From CAVQND01 sp964653485 (GTDB lineage: Bacteria; Verrucomicrobiota; Verrucomicrobiia; Limisphaerales; UBA8199), in NCBI GenBank assembly GCA_964653485.1, contig CAZZFF010000019.1:1-64000 (forward strand): a stretch of DNA of 64,000 bases, written 5' to 3'. The notes beneath the pieces are model-generated. The model was given only the letters and a program-made list of their open reading frames with translations, made no database searches and was not told where the DNA came from. Below are positions 35,834-43,851 of the stretch, piece after piece (the first letter of the stretch is position 1; each line of letters opens with the position of its first letter). The translations under genes and the position numbers were made by a program.

Positions 35834-36301
35834 GCCGGAATCTGCACGCGACGGCTGGGACCCAGCCCTCTTGCCGCTCTCGGGCGCCAGACCGGCGGAG
35901 GGCAAGGCTGGAGCAACCGTTGCACAAGCATTTCGCGTGCCGCTTACGGTAACGGCTTGGGGAAGATTTCTTCTTTTGCAGCTTCTGCTGTGCGGCGCTA
36001 CAAAAGTGGCCGTTGCTTTGGTATCCAGGTCCGGGAGGCCTGATGCTTCGGGAGCCAAGTGGCAGCTTTGCCCTCGGAGGGCAGGCAGACGCGAGTGAAC
36101 ATGATCGCACGCGAACAGATAACTTGAAACAAGCTATGAAGACCTCGAACGAAACGGCCGGCGCTGAGGCATTCCCGCCCTAGCCAGCCACGTCCAATTC
36201 GTCCGCCTCAACCAGTTCGCCGCCGAACAAACTAACAGCGCCCGAGGCCTGCTCTGGTGGAATCCGGGAACAGCCACCGGGCGCTGAGCAAGCACTCAAC
36301 T
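35834..36301. pseudogene. Duplication scar: decayed Cys-ladder gene start fused to prepilin 3' remnant
   Basis: From 35834 to 36180 the sequence matches 38396-38745, the region leading into the Cys-ladder gene, including its promoter and an ATG at 36136 that encodes MKTSNETAGAEAFPP then a TAG at 36181-36183. From about 36181 to 36301 it matches the 3' end of the prepilin gene and its spacer (about 33650-33766). So most of one Cys-ladder gene and most of one prepilin gene were deleted between the two propeller copies. Nothing here is likely to encode a functional protein. Confidence 0.85.
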
Positions 36302-38395
36302 ATGAAATCCCTTCTCTACGCCGCGGCGCTCCTGGCCCTTGGGGGCCAGGTCCTTGGCCAGACCAACGATCCGCTTGACCATTGGCAGCGGTATGATCCT
36401 GCGCCGAGCAACTTCTTTTCCAGCGTTGGTTTTCTCAACGGGCAGTTTTGGGGCGTTGGCTGTGGTACTGTCTGGGGATCGCAGGACGGCACTAACTGGG
36501 CGTGCTCCGGTTTCGTCCCCATGGATGTACCCTTGGGCATCGCGTATGGGAACGGCACCTACGTGGTCGTGGGAGAGGACGGTTACGACCCCGAGCTTGA
36601 CGGGACGGCAGGCCTTATCACGACCTCGCCTGATGGAGTCGTCTGGACCGCTCAGTCTGGGCCGCCCGGGTACTCTGTCTTCGGTGGACCAGCAGGCTTT
36701 TGGTTTCCCGAGGCCGGTCCCGATGGCAACGCGGTCGTTTATGGCAACGGCTTGTTCGTCGTGGCGGTCACGCTGGAGGATAGCACTCCCGCCTTCCTGA
36801 CGTCGCCGGACGGTGTCCAGTGGGCGATCCAGACCTTCGGAGACATCCACGCTATCTCGAGCCTTATCTTCGGCAATGGTCTGTTCGTAGCACTGGGCTA
36901 TACGGGTGACTTCGGCGCCGGCGGCCAGAGCTTCCTGTTGACGTCCCAGGATGGGCAGCTTTGGACGAAGCACGCGGGCGGAACTGGGGGCTGGCTTGAC
37001 TGGGTGGGCTACGGCAACGGCACCTTCGTGCTTGGGAGCGGTTTAGGGCAGCTCCAGGCGGTCGCCGCATCAACCGACCTCCAAACGTGGACGACCAATG
37101 CGGCCCAGGGCACCGCCGGTTTCTACCCGGGTTCCATTGCCTATGGGGACGGAGTGTTCGTTGCCGCGGGCGGCGCGGGCGCCGTCTGGACTTCGCCGGA
37201 CGGTCTTCAGTGGGCGAGCCACGACTCGGGCATATCCAATACCTTGTATTCCGTCGCCAACGGAAACGGGGTTTTCGTGGCCTCCTCGCGGTCGCCACCC
37301 GTCACGTCGAGCGATGGGGTCCACTGGACGGCGGCCAAGCCCGCGATCCCCGTAAGCATGTACGATGTCGTCTTTGCCCGAGGCCGGTTCGTGGCGGTCG
37401 GGCAGCAGACGGGCTCATCAGCAGACTATCCCAGCCAGGGCGTAAGCATGACCTCGACGGACGGCGCCCACTGGAGCATCGCCTACACTGGGACCACGCA
37501 GTGCCTCAGTGTGGTTTACGCTGATGGCCTTTTTGTAGCGGTGGGCGGCGACCAGGTTGTCACCTCGCCGGACGGGCTGAACTGGACCCCACGCGTCTCG
37601 GGCACTGCAAATTCCATCCAGAGCGTCGCTTACGGGAACGGCCTCTTGGTGGGGGTCGGCTGGAGTGGCACCGTCATCACCTCGACCAACGGCACCGACT
37701 GGATTTCGCGTAATCCGGCAACCAATGTTAGCATGATGCAGGTCGTTTACGGGAACGGCGTCTTCGTTGCGCTCTGGGAGAGCCAGGACGGCTCCATCCT
37801 CGTCTCGACCAACGGCGCGGACTGGCAGATCCGGGACTGCGGGGCAACCGATTGGGTCTGGGGACTGGGCTCCGGCGATGGGATGCTCTTCGTGGTGGGA
37901 AGACAGTCCCTTCTGGTGTCAACCAACGGGAGCGATTGGTTCACACTTGGATCCGGCATCTTCCCCTGGTATGACACCGGAAACCTTAAATACGCCCACG
38001 GGACCTTTCTCATCGTCTGCGGGTCGGGGGACATTTACGCCTCGACGAACGCGACGGACTGGGTGCTCCACAACACCGGTTGTGGCCAAGACCTATCTGG
38101 CTTGGCGTACGGCAACAACACCTTCGTAGCGGTGGGAGAGGGTGGCACCATACTCCAGTCTGCCCCCACTCCTTCATGGCCTCTGCAACTTGCGCCTTCG
38201 GGTGTGCCCGGGCCAAACGGATTTTCCCTCACCGCCTCCGGCCCCGCCGGGCACAACTGGGAGATTGACGCGTCCAGCGATCTCCTTGACTGGGCTCCGC
38301 TCGCAAATCTCTGGAGCACGAACGGCGTGATCACGGTCACCGATCCGGCGGCCACAGCCTGCGCTCGCCGGTTCTATCATGGTCAGTGGTGGTGA
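36302..38395 (+). CDS. Secreted 14-repeat propeller protein, copy 2
   Basis: A 697-residue paralogue of the preceding propeller protein with signal peptide MKSLLYAAALLALGGQVLGQ. It has the same 14 units (FLNGQFWGVG, YGNGTYVVVG, YGDGVFVAAG, YGNGLLVGVG, YGNNTFVAVG among them) and the same tail (GHNWEIDASSDLLDWAPLAN, ARRFYHGQWW). Ends and tail are highly similar to copy 1 while the loops differ, suggesting diversification of a binding surface after duplication. An in-frame ATG at 36257 lies in the prepilin remnant and is rejected. Confidence 0.82.
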   Translation: MKSLLYAAALLALGGQVLGQTNDPLDHWQRYDPAPSNFFSSVGFLNGQFWGVGCGTVWGSQDGTNWACSGFVPMDVPLGIAYGNGTYVVVGEDGYDPELDGTAGLITTSPDGVVWTAQSGPPGYSVFGGPAGFWFPEAGPDGNAVVYGNGLFVVAVTLEDSTPAFLTSPDGVQWAIQTFGDIHAISSLIFGNGLFVALGYTGDFGAGGQSFLLTSQDGQLWTKHAGGTGGWLDWVGYGNGTFVLGSGLGQLQAVAASTDLQTWTTNAAQGTAGFYPGSIAYGDGVFVAAGGAGAVWTSPDGLQWASHDSGISNTLYSVANGNGVFVASSRSPPVTSSDGVHWTAAKPAIPVSMYDVVFARGRFVAVGQQTGSSADYPSQGVSMTSTDGAHWSIAYTGTTQCLSVVYADGLFVAVGGDQVVTSPDGLNWTPRVSGTANSIQSVAYGNGLLVGVGWSGTVITSTNGTDWISRNPATNVSMMQVVYGNGVFVALWESQDGSILVSTNGADWQIRDCGATDWVWGLGSGDGMLFVVGRQSLLVSTNGSDWFTLGSGIFPWYDTGNLKYAHGTFLIVCGSGDIYASTNATDWVLHNTGCGQDLSGLAYGNNTFVAVGEGGTILQSAPTPSWPLQLAPSGVPGPNGFSLTASGPAGHNWEIDASSDLLDWAPLANLWSTNGVITVTDPAATACARRFYHGQWW

Positions 38396-38697
38396 GCCGG
38401 ACAGGTGCCGAGCGCCCCGCGCTAGCTCTGTTGTCGCTGTCTGCGGCGCCAAGCCGGCGCGGGGCAAGGCTGTAGCAAGTGCTGCACAAGCATCTCGCGT
38501 GCCGCATACGGTAACGGCTGGGGGAAGATTTCTTCCTTTGAAGCCTCTGCCGTGCGGCGCTATAAAAGTGACCCTTGCCTCAGGATCCAGGCTCCGAAGG
38601 CCTGATGCTTGGGGAACCAATCGGCGACTTTGCCCTCGAAGGGCAGGGAGACGCGAGCGAGTATGATTGCACGCGAACAGATAACTTGAAGCAAACT
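38396..38697 (+). promoter_or_regulatory. Long leader and promoter region of the Cys-ladder gene
   Basis: This 302-bp stretch holds no gene. A promoter is visible: TTGAAG at 38538-38543, 17-bp spacer, TATAAA at 38561-38566, leaving an untranslated leader of about 125 nt before the ATG at 38698. The same layout exists in the decayed copy (TTGCAG at 35976-35981, 17 bp, TACAAA at 35999-36004), where both boxes are weaker. Confidence 0.6.
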
Positions 38698-39732
38698 ATG
38701 AAGACCTCGAACGAGACGGCCGGTGCCGAGCCATTTCCACCCTCAACCCGCCGGGATTTCCTCCAGAAGGTCACGAAGTCCGTCCTTGGCGGCGGGCTGC
38801 TTATCGGCGGTGTTGGCTTGCCGACGGCTGCGCTTGCAGGTGGTGGCTGCACGCACTGCGACACGACCCTTGACAGCACTTGCAACAACACGTACGCATG
38901 CACGAGTCTGAACGCTTGTGGCTCGAACCAATGCAACACCGCGGACGGATGCAGCGTCACCGATAGCTGCTTGTACAACAATACGTGCCAAGTGACCAAC
39001 GCTTGCGGCGTCGACACGTGCGAGACCAACAACAATTGCCAAGCCCCCGGCGGCCTCTCGGGCAGCGACACATGCACGAGCAACGTATGCACTTCCTACG
39101 ACCTTTGCTCCACTAACACGTGCATCAACACCGACGCTTGCACCACCACCGGGGGCAGCCAGAACCAGTGCTACGAGCAGGACACTTGCGAGGCCAGCAA
39201 CACCTGCGGCACAGATGTGTGCGGTGCGGTCAACTTCTGCACGTCCTGGAACAAATGCACCAGTGACGATGAATGTGTGAATTACAACCTGTGCAGCTCC
39301 TATAACTACTGCGTCAGCCGCGAGGTCGGCACACTCGGGTGCCAAACCGACACGTGCAAGGCGTCCAACTACTGCGGCGGGGACGACCCGTGCTCTACGA
39401 ACTCCTGCGGAATCTCGAATACCTGTGCGGACGATAGTTGCTTGGCATCAAACAACTGCGCTGGCATCAATGATTGCGGGGTTGATACCTGCTCTGGCGC
39501 CACCTACGGAAACTCGTGCTTCAGCGATGCCTGTCAGTCCAGCGATTCATGCATTGGCACGGCCGGCAACTCCTGCACCACGGACACGTGCGGGACGGAC
39601 TCTTGCGGCCACTCGAACACCTGCATTTCCAGCGACCGGTGCATGACGCTGGACGATTGTATGTTTAACATCTGCGATTCCTTCAATATATGCAATGGGA
39701 TCAACACGTGCTCGAGCACTAACAGTCCATAA
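38698..39732 (+). CDS. Tat-exported cysteine-ladder repeat protein
   Basis: A 344-residue protein. The N-terminus (STRRDFLQKVTKSVLGGGLLIGGVGLPTAALA) is a twin-arginine signal. The mature part has 48 Cys spaced 5 or 6 residues apart, often alternating to give an 11-residue unit x4-C-x5-C, rich in Asn, Thr, Ser and Asp (for example DTCTSNVCTSYDLCSTNTC). This suggests a disulfide-laddered beta-solenoid folded before export, somewhat like insect antifreeze or Cys-rich repeat proteins, but I recognise no named family. The last residues NSP and the stop abut a truncated transposase, so the C-terminus may have been cut. Function unknown; a surface-structure or binding role is inferred. Confidence 0.78.
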   Translation: MKTSNETAGAEPFPPSTRRDFLQKVTKSVLGGGLLIGGVGLPTAALAGGGCTHCDTTLDSTCNNTYACTSLNACGSNQCNTADGCSVTDSCLYNNTCQVTNACGVDTCETNNNCQAPGGLSGSDTCTSNVCTSYDLCSTNTCINTDACTTTGGSQNQCYEQDTCEASNTCGTDVCGAVNFCTSWNKCTSDDECVNYNLCSSYNYCVSREVGTLGCQTDTCKASNYCGGDDPCSTNSCGISNTCADDSCLASNNCAGINDCGVDTCSGATYGNSCFSDACQSSDSCIGTAGNSCTTDTCGTDSCGHSNTCISSDRCMTLDDCMFNICDSFNICNGINTCSSTNSP

Positions 39733-40738
39733 CGCGGGTAGCCGCTACGGAGGAACTCCGCTCGCTGGTGATTGAGCAGCCCGAACTGCTGATCGCGCAA
39801 GGGACTGCCATTGGCGCAAAGGCTTTTGCGGTTGGCGTGCAGAGCGTAGTCGATTTCCTCCAACAAACGCCGGACCGTGTTCGGACAGACGCGCAAACCC
39901 AAGTGCGCCAGTTCGGAACTGATGCTGCGTAACCGTTTGCCAGTCCACAAGCCGTGCTTGCCCATCGGATCCCCGGCGGTGTCCTCCCGCAACAAGGCTC
40001 GGAGCCGGCTCAAGATTTGGGGCGTTTTTTTTCCACAGCCGGTCGGCCGCTCCCCGGCTGCCGAACCCGCCCTCGCAGCACCTGGCCGCTGAGCAACTCG
40101 CGCTCCGCACGGGCGATGGTGTCCACATCCAGCCCGAAGCGCTCTGCCGTTCGTTGCTGACCTCCGTAGCCGCACTGCAAACTCTCCAAGCCGGCGTAAA
40201 GTCGCCGCTGCTTTTCGTCCAGCAAGCTATAGAACAGCGCTTTGGCCGCCGGCAGGTCGTCGCCCGCCTCTTGCTGGGCCTGCCGCTGGGCCCACTGCTC
40301 CTGTCGTCGCGCGCGATCCAGGGCACAATACAGATAACGGCCTTCCCACTCCCGCCGGAATAGCCGCCCGGCCTCCACCAACTGGCGCAGCGCATCCTTG
40401 GCCGCGACGTGAACCACTGCCTCCAGTTCCGGCACCTGATAGCCGGCGGCAGACTGTGTCACCAGCGCCTCCGCCGTGTTCAACAACGTGCCCCGCCGCG
40501 AGAAACGAACATCGCGGCAGGACCACAGCCCCAGCTCATCGTAGTGCGCGATGGAATCGAGCGTGAAATACGTGCCGCCATGGGAATAGCTGCTCCGGTA
40601 GCCCAAGGGCGAGAGCTTGCGCAAGACCGTATACGTGACGCAGGTGCCCAAGGCCTCTTTGAGTTCCGGCATGGTGGCGACTTTTTGGTCGTTTAAAAGG
40701 CCGACCAGCTTCTCAGCCGGATAGTGAACGACATTCAT
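39733..40738 (-). pseudogene. ISAzo13-like transposase, 3'-truncated and frameshifted
   Basis: The first frame (40738 to 40010) ends GSGRPAVEKKRPKS and contains FYSLLDEKQRRLYAGLESLQCGYGGQQRTAERFG, like the N-terminal half of ISAzo13-family transposases. Homology continues in the -1 frame (TPQILSRLRALLREDTAGDP, LAHLGLRVCPNTVRRLLEEI, YALHANRKSL) to about 39735 and then stops, so the catalytic C-terminal half is missing. The frame change falls on an A8 tract. The fragment abuts the stop of the Cys-ladder gene. Confidence 0.78.
40025..40032 (-). other. A8 slippery tract in the transposase remnant
   Basis: On the minus strand GTGGAAAAAAAACGCC lies exactly where the reading frame changes by -1. 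It could be a programmed frameshift site, common in insertion sequences, or a mutation in a decaying gene. Confidence 0.55.
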
Positions 40739-40788
40739 AATGTGAACATAACGCCTTCGCGTGGGTTGTCGAGCGTCATATTCACATT
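40739..40788. repeat. Imperfect inverted repeat upstream of the transposase
   Basis: AATGTGAACATAACGC at 40739-40754 and GCGTCATATTCACATT at 40773-40788 pair with two mismatches. It directly precedes the transposase start and may be an operator or part of the element's end. Confidence 0.55.
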
Positions 40789-40951
40789 TTCGACCAAAAG
40801 CGCCTCTGTGGACAAATGCATCGGCAAATGCATCATTTGCTCAGGAACTACGGGTGTCCGGAAGGCACCGCCTCAATCCTCACCGAGAACAGGTTCTCGG
40901 CATCTTGTGCGTGTGCAGCCTTAGAATCGGAAGTTGTTTATGCACGAACCC

Positions 40952-43045
40952 TTAGGGCCAGCGCAAGCGATAGAAGCGGGTCGGATAATTTGTCCACTGT
41001 GGATCGCTCAAATAAGCAGAGCCGCTCGTGATGATGTTCGTGGCAATCGGAGTCCACAAAGGATTGGCAAGATTCGTGCAGGCGTCAACTGCGACGGTCA
41101 TCCCGTTGGCCCAGTCGATGGTGAAGCCGAATTGATTGCTCCGAACGCCGAAGCTGTCATTGCTGGCCTGCAGCCGGGGGAGCCACAGCGCGACCGGAAC
41201 TCCGGTGCTGGCGGATACGTCGTCCCAGCCCGTAGTCCCAGGCAGGTAATAGAGCGTCAAATCACTGTCCCCGTCGAACACATCCTCACCAAAGCTGGGG
41301 GCGCCACCCTGGAAATAGACTGCCGGCAGCTTGGTGCAGAAACCGAACGCCTCTTCTCCGATGTGAATGACGCTGTTGGGGATCGTGTAGCTTCCGACCT
41401 CGCCTCCCGGGTATTCAATGAGCGTGGTCAGGTTCTTGTTGAACAGCACCCCATTCAAACTGCTGTAAGCAGGATTGTTTGTATCCACCGTGATTGCCGC
41501 CAGACTAGGGCAGTCTTGGAACACAGCCGGTCCAATGTTGGTAACGCTTGCGGGTATCGTGATGACAGGCAGGTTGGCGCAGTCGAAAAACGCATAGTCC
41601 CCGATGTTCGCGACGCCGCTGCCGAGCGAGAGATTGGCCAGTTTGGCGCAGCCATTGAACGCCCAGGGGCCAATGCTGCCGACACTGTTGGGGATCGTGA
41701 CGCTGGCCAGGCCGCATACCGAGAACGCAAAGGCCCCGATGTTGGTAATGCCGTTGCCGAGCGTGGCATTCGTCAGGCCGGCGCAGCCAGCGAACACCCC
41801 CGCACCGATGCTGGTGACGCTGTCAGGGATCGTGAGGCTGGTCAGGCCGGCGCAATCATCAAACGCCCAGTTCCCGATGCTGGTGACGCTGTCAGGGATC
41901 GTGACGCCGGTGAGGCCGGCGCAGCCATCAAACGCCCAGTTCCCGATGCCGATCACGGTGTTGGGGATCGTGTAGCTTCCAACCCTGCCTACGGAACATT
42001 GAATGAGCGTGGTCAGGTTCTTGTTGAACAACACCCCATCCAAACTGGCATAGGCAGGATTGTTTGTATCCACCGTGATTGCCGCCAGACTGGGGCAGCC
42101 AGCGAACGGACCGGATCCAATGTTGGTAACGCTGCCGGGGATGGCGATGCCATCCAGGCCCGAGCAACCGGAGAACGCACCATCTCCGATGCTGCCGAGG
42201 CTGTTGGGAAGCGTGATGCTGGTCAGCGTGGCGCATTCACTGAACGCATCGTCTCCGATGTTAATGACGCTGTTGGGGATCGTGTAGCTTCCGGCCTGGC
42301 CTGCCGGGTATTCAATGAGCGTGGTCAGGTTCTTGTTGAACAACACCCCATCCAAACTGGCATAGGCAGGATTGTTTGTATCCACCGTGATCGCCACCAG
42401 ACCAGAGCACCCAACGAACGGACTGGGTCCAATGTTGGTAACGCTTGCGGGTATCGTGATGCGAGTCAGGCCCAAGCAATCGGAGAACGCATCGTCTCCG
42501 ATGTTTATGACGCTGTTGGGGATCGTGTAGCTTCCGACCCCGCTTCCCGGGTCTTCAATGAGTGTGGTCTGGTTCTTGTTGAACAACACCCCATTCAAAC
42601 CGCTGTAAGCGGGATTGTTTGTATCCACCGTGATCGCCGCCAGACTGGGGCAGTCTTCGAACGCCTCGTTCCCGATGCTGGTGACGCTGGCGGGGATCGT
42701 GACGCCAGCCAGGCTGGGGCAGTAGGCGAAGGCCATGTCCCCGATGTTGGTAACGCCATTGGGAATCGTGACGCTAGTGAGGTTGTTCAAGCTGAAGAAC
42801 GCCCCGTCCCCGACGCTGGTGACGGGCAGGCCAGCGACCACGCTGGGGATGGTCACCGCCCCACCAGAACCGGTGTATGCCGTGATGGTAATCGTGCCGT
42901 TGGTGACTGCGTAATCGAATTGGGCTCGCACCACGGCAGGCAGCGCCAACATCAACAGCAGCGGTAGAATCCATGAAACGAAGACCCGACCCACAATAGC
43001 CATTTTGACGGCCAGAATTCCGAGCACTGTCTTAGTTGTCTTCAT
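40952..43045 (-). CDS. BspA-type leucine-rich repeat secreted protein, second copy
   Basis: A 697-residue protein. The ATG at 43045 with AGGA 6-7 nt upstream gives a leader ending LPLLLMLALPAVVRA. LRR_5 units (LTSVTIPNGVTNIGDMAF, LTSLTIPDSVTSIGAGVF) alternate with a recurring insert ITVDTNNPAY, LNGVLFNKNQTTLIEDP, YTIPNSVINIGDDAF. The C-terminal tail (FGVRSNQFGFTIDWANGMTV, DPQWTNYPTRFYRLRWP) is shared with the protein at 23027. It is predicted to be extracellular. The internal repeats are alike at DNA level, which keeps long antisense frames open; those are not genes. Confidence 0.85.
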   Translation of the reverse strand: MKTTKTVLGILAVKMAIVGRVFVSWILPLLLMLALPAVVRAQFDYAVTNGTITITAYTGSGGAVTIPSVVAGLPVTSVGDGAFFSLNNLTSVTIPNGVTNIGDMAFAYCPSLAGVTIPASVTSIGNEAFEDCPSLAAITVDTNNPAYSGLNGVLFNKNQTTLIEDPGSGVGSYTIPNSVINIGDDAFSDCLGLTRITIPASVTNIGPSPFVGCSGLVAITVDTNNPAYASLDGVLFNKNLTTLIEYPAGQAGSYTIPNSVINIGDDAFSECATLTSITLPNSLGSIGDGAFSGCSGLDGIAIPGSVTNIGSGPFAGCPSLAAITVDTNNPAYASLDGVLFNKNLTTLIQCSVGRVGSYTIPNTVIGIGNWAFDGCAGLTGVTIPDSVTSIGNWAFDDCAGLTSLTIPDSVTSIGAGVFAGCAGLTNATLGNGITNIGAFAFSVCGLASVTIPNSVGSIGPWAFNGCAKLANLSLGSGVANIGDYAFFDCANLPVITIPASVTNIGPAVFQDCPSLAAITVDTNNPAYSSLNGVLFNKNLTTLIEYPGGEVGSYTIPNSVIHIGEEAFGFCTKLPAVYFQGGAPSFGEDVFDGDSDLTLYYLPGTTGWDDVSASTGVPVALWLPRLQASNDSFGVRSNQFGFTIDWANGMTVAVDACTNLANPLWTPIATNIITSGSAYLSDPQWTNYPTRFYRLRWP

Positions 43046-43349
43046 AGGTGTCCTAATTCTGTCGAGAAGCGGCATGTCAATATCCACTCCGGCGGGTCTC
43101 AAGCCTCACCGGCATGGGCAGCACTATCCCCGGCAACCACACAGACTCTTTTTGCAACATCCACCATTGTCAAAGTTTCTTTCCAAGGGTGCAAGCCAAA
43201 TCCGCCCGCCCGAAACGTGCCCACAAGGCCCCGTTCTTTATCGGACCACGCTCTGGTAATCCGTCTCGTCGTCGGCTTTCACAACGACGCGGAGGTCGGA
43301 ATTCGCGGCTTTCAATTGGCGCAGTTTGTCCTTGAGGGCGGAGCTTTTT
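43046..43349. other. Spacer with exbD remnant
   Basis: This stretch lies between rpiB and the second BspA-like gene. Except for the exbD-like fragment at its left end I see no gene. Confidence 0.5.
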
Positions 43350-43366
43350 TCAGGGCGTCTCGTTCC
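43238..43366 (-). pseudogene. Fragment of an ExbD/TolR-like gene
   Basis: A short frame overlapping the 3' end of rpiB encodes LKDKLRQLKAANSDLRVVVKADDETDYQSVVR then a stop, very like the periplasmic part of ExbD, where the sequence would continue for about 20-30 more residues. It has no start codon and no transmembrane helix, so it is a remnant. Confidence 0.6.
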
Positions 43367-43841
43367 GTTCCAGTTTGGCTACTTTGGCAAGGCGGCGGCA
43401 GTGACGCTCGGCGCCTGTGAATCGCGCCGCAAGAAATGTTTTCACCAGTTCCCAGGCCAAGGCGTCGCCGATAACCCGGCCGCCGAGGCAGATCATGTTC
43501 AGATCGTCGTCTTCGACCCCCTGGTGCGCTGAAAAGCTGTCATGGATGAGGCTGGCCCGCGCCCCCGGCACCTTGTTGGCGGCCACAGAGGCGCCAACGC
43601 CGCTGCCGCACACGGCCACGCCGCGATCCACGGTCCCCCCTGCAACCGCTCGGGCCAAGGGCACCACGAAATCGGGGTAATCATCCCCTGGCTCGCATTT
43701 GAGATCGCCGAAATCGGTCACTTCATACCCTGCCTCGCGCAGGAGCCGGGCGAGCGTCTCCTTCAAGCCAAAGCCGCCATGGTCGGCGGCAATCCCGATG
43801 CGCTTCGGGGCCGGCGTCAAGGCTTTCCCAGGGTCGGTCAT
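43350..43841 (-). CDS. rpiB: Ribose-5-phosphate isomerase B
   Basis: A 163-residue RpiB/LacA-family sugar-phosphate isomerase: GIAADHGGFGLKETLARLL (Asp-His of the active site), GVAVCGSGVGASVAANKVPG with the catalytic Cys and phosphate loop, DSFSAHQGVEDDDLNMICLGG. It interconverts ribose-5-P and ribulose-5-P in the pentose phosphate pathway. The ATG at 43841 lies 10 bp after the ispG stop, so the two are probably co-transcribed; the longer open frame overlaps ispG and is rejected. Confidence 0.92.
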   Translation of the reverse strand: MTDPGKALTPAPKRIGIAADHGGFGLKETLARLLREAGYEVTDFGDLKCEPGDDYPDFVVPLARAVAGGTVDRGVAVCGSGVGASVAANKVPGARASLIHDSFSAHQGVEDDDLNMICLGGRVIGDALAWELVKTFLAARFTGAERHCRRLAKVAKLERNETP

Positions 43842-43851
43842 AATCGGAAGC

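Noticed and set aside
38575..38697. Upstream in-frame extension of the Cys-ladder gene
   Set aside because: In the duplicated copy the same stretch is open but most differences change the amino acid, as expected for non-coding leader, and the Tat motif fits the ATG at 38698.
38743..39345. 200-codon minus-strand frame
   Set aside because: Antisense to the Cys-ladder gene; Ala/Val-rich only because it mirrors Cys/Thr codons.
40934..42967. 677-codon plus-strand frame
   Set aside because: Antisense to the second BspA-like gene, kept open by the same repeat effect.
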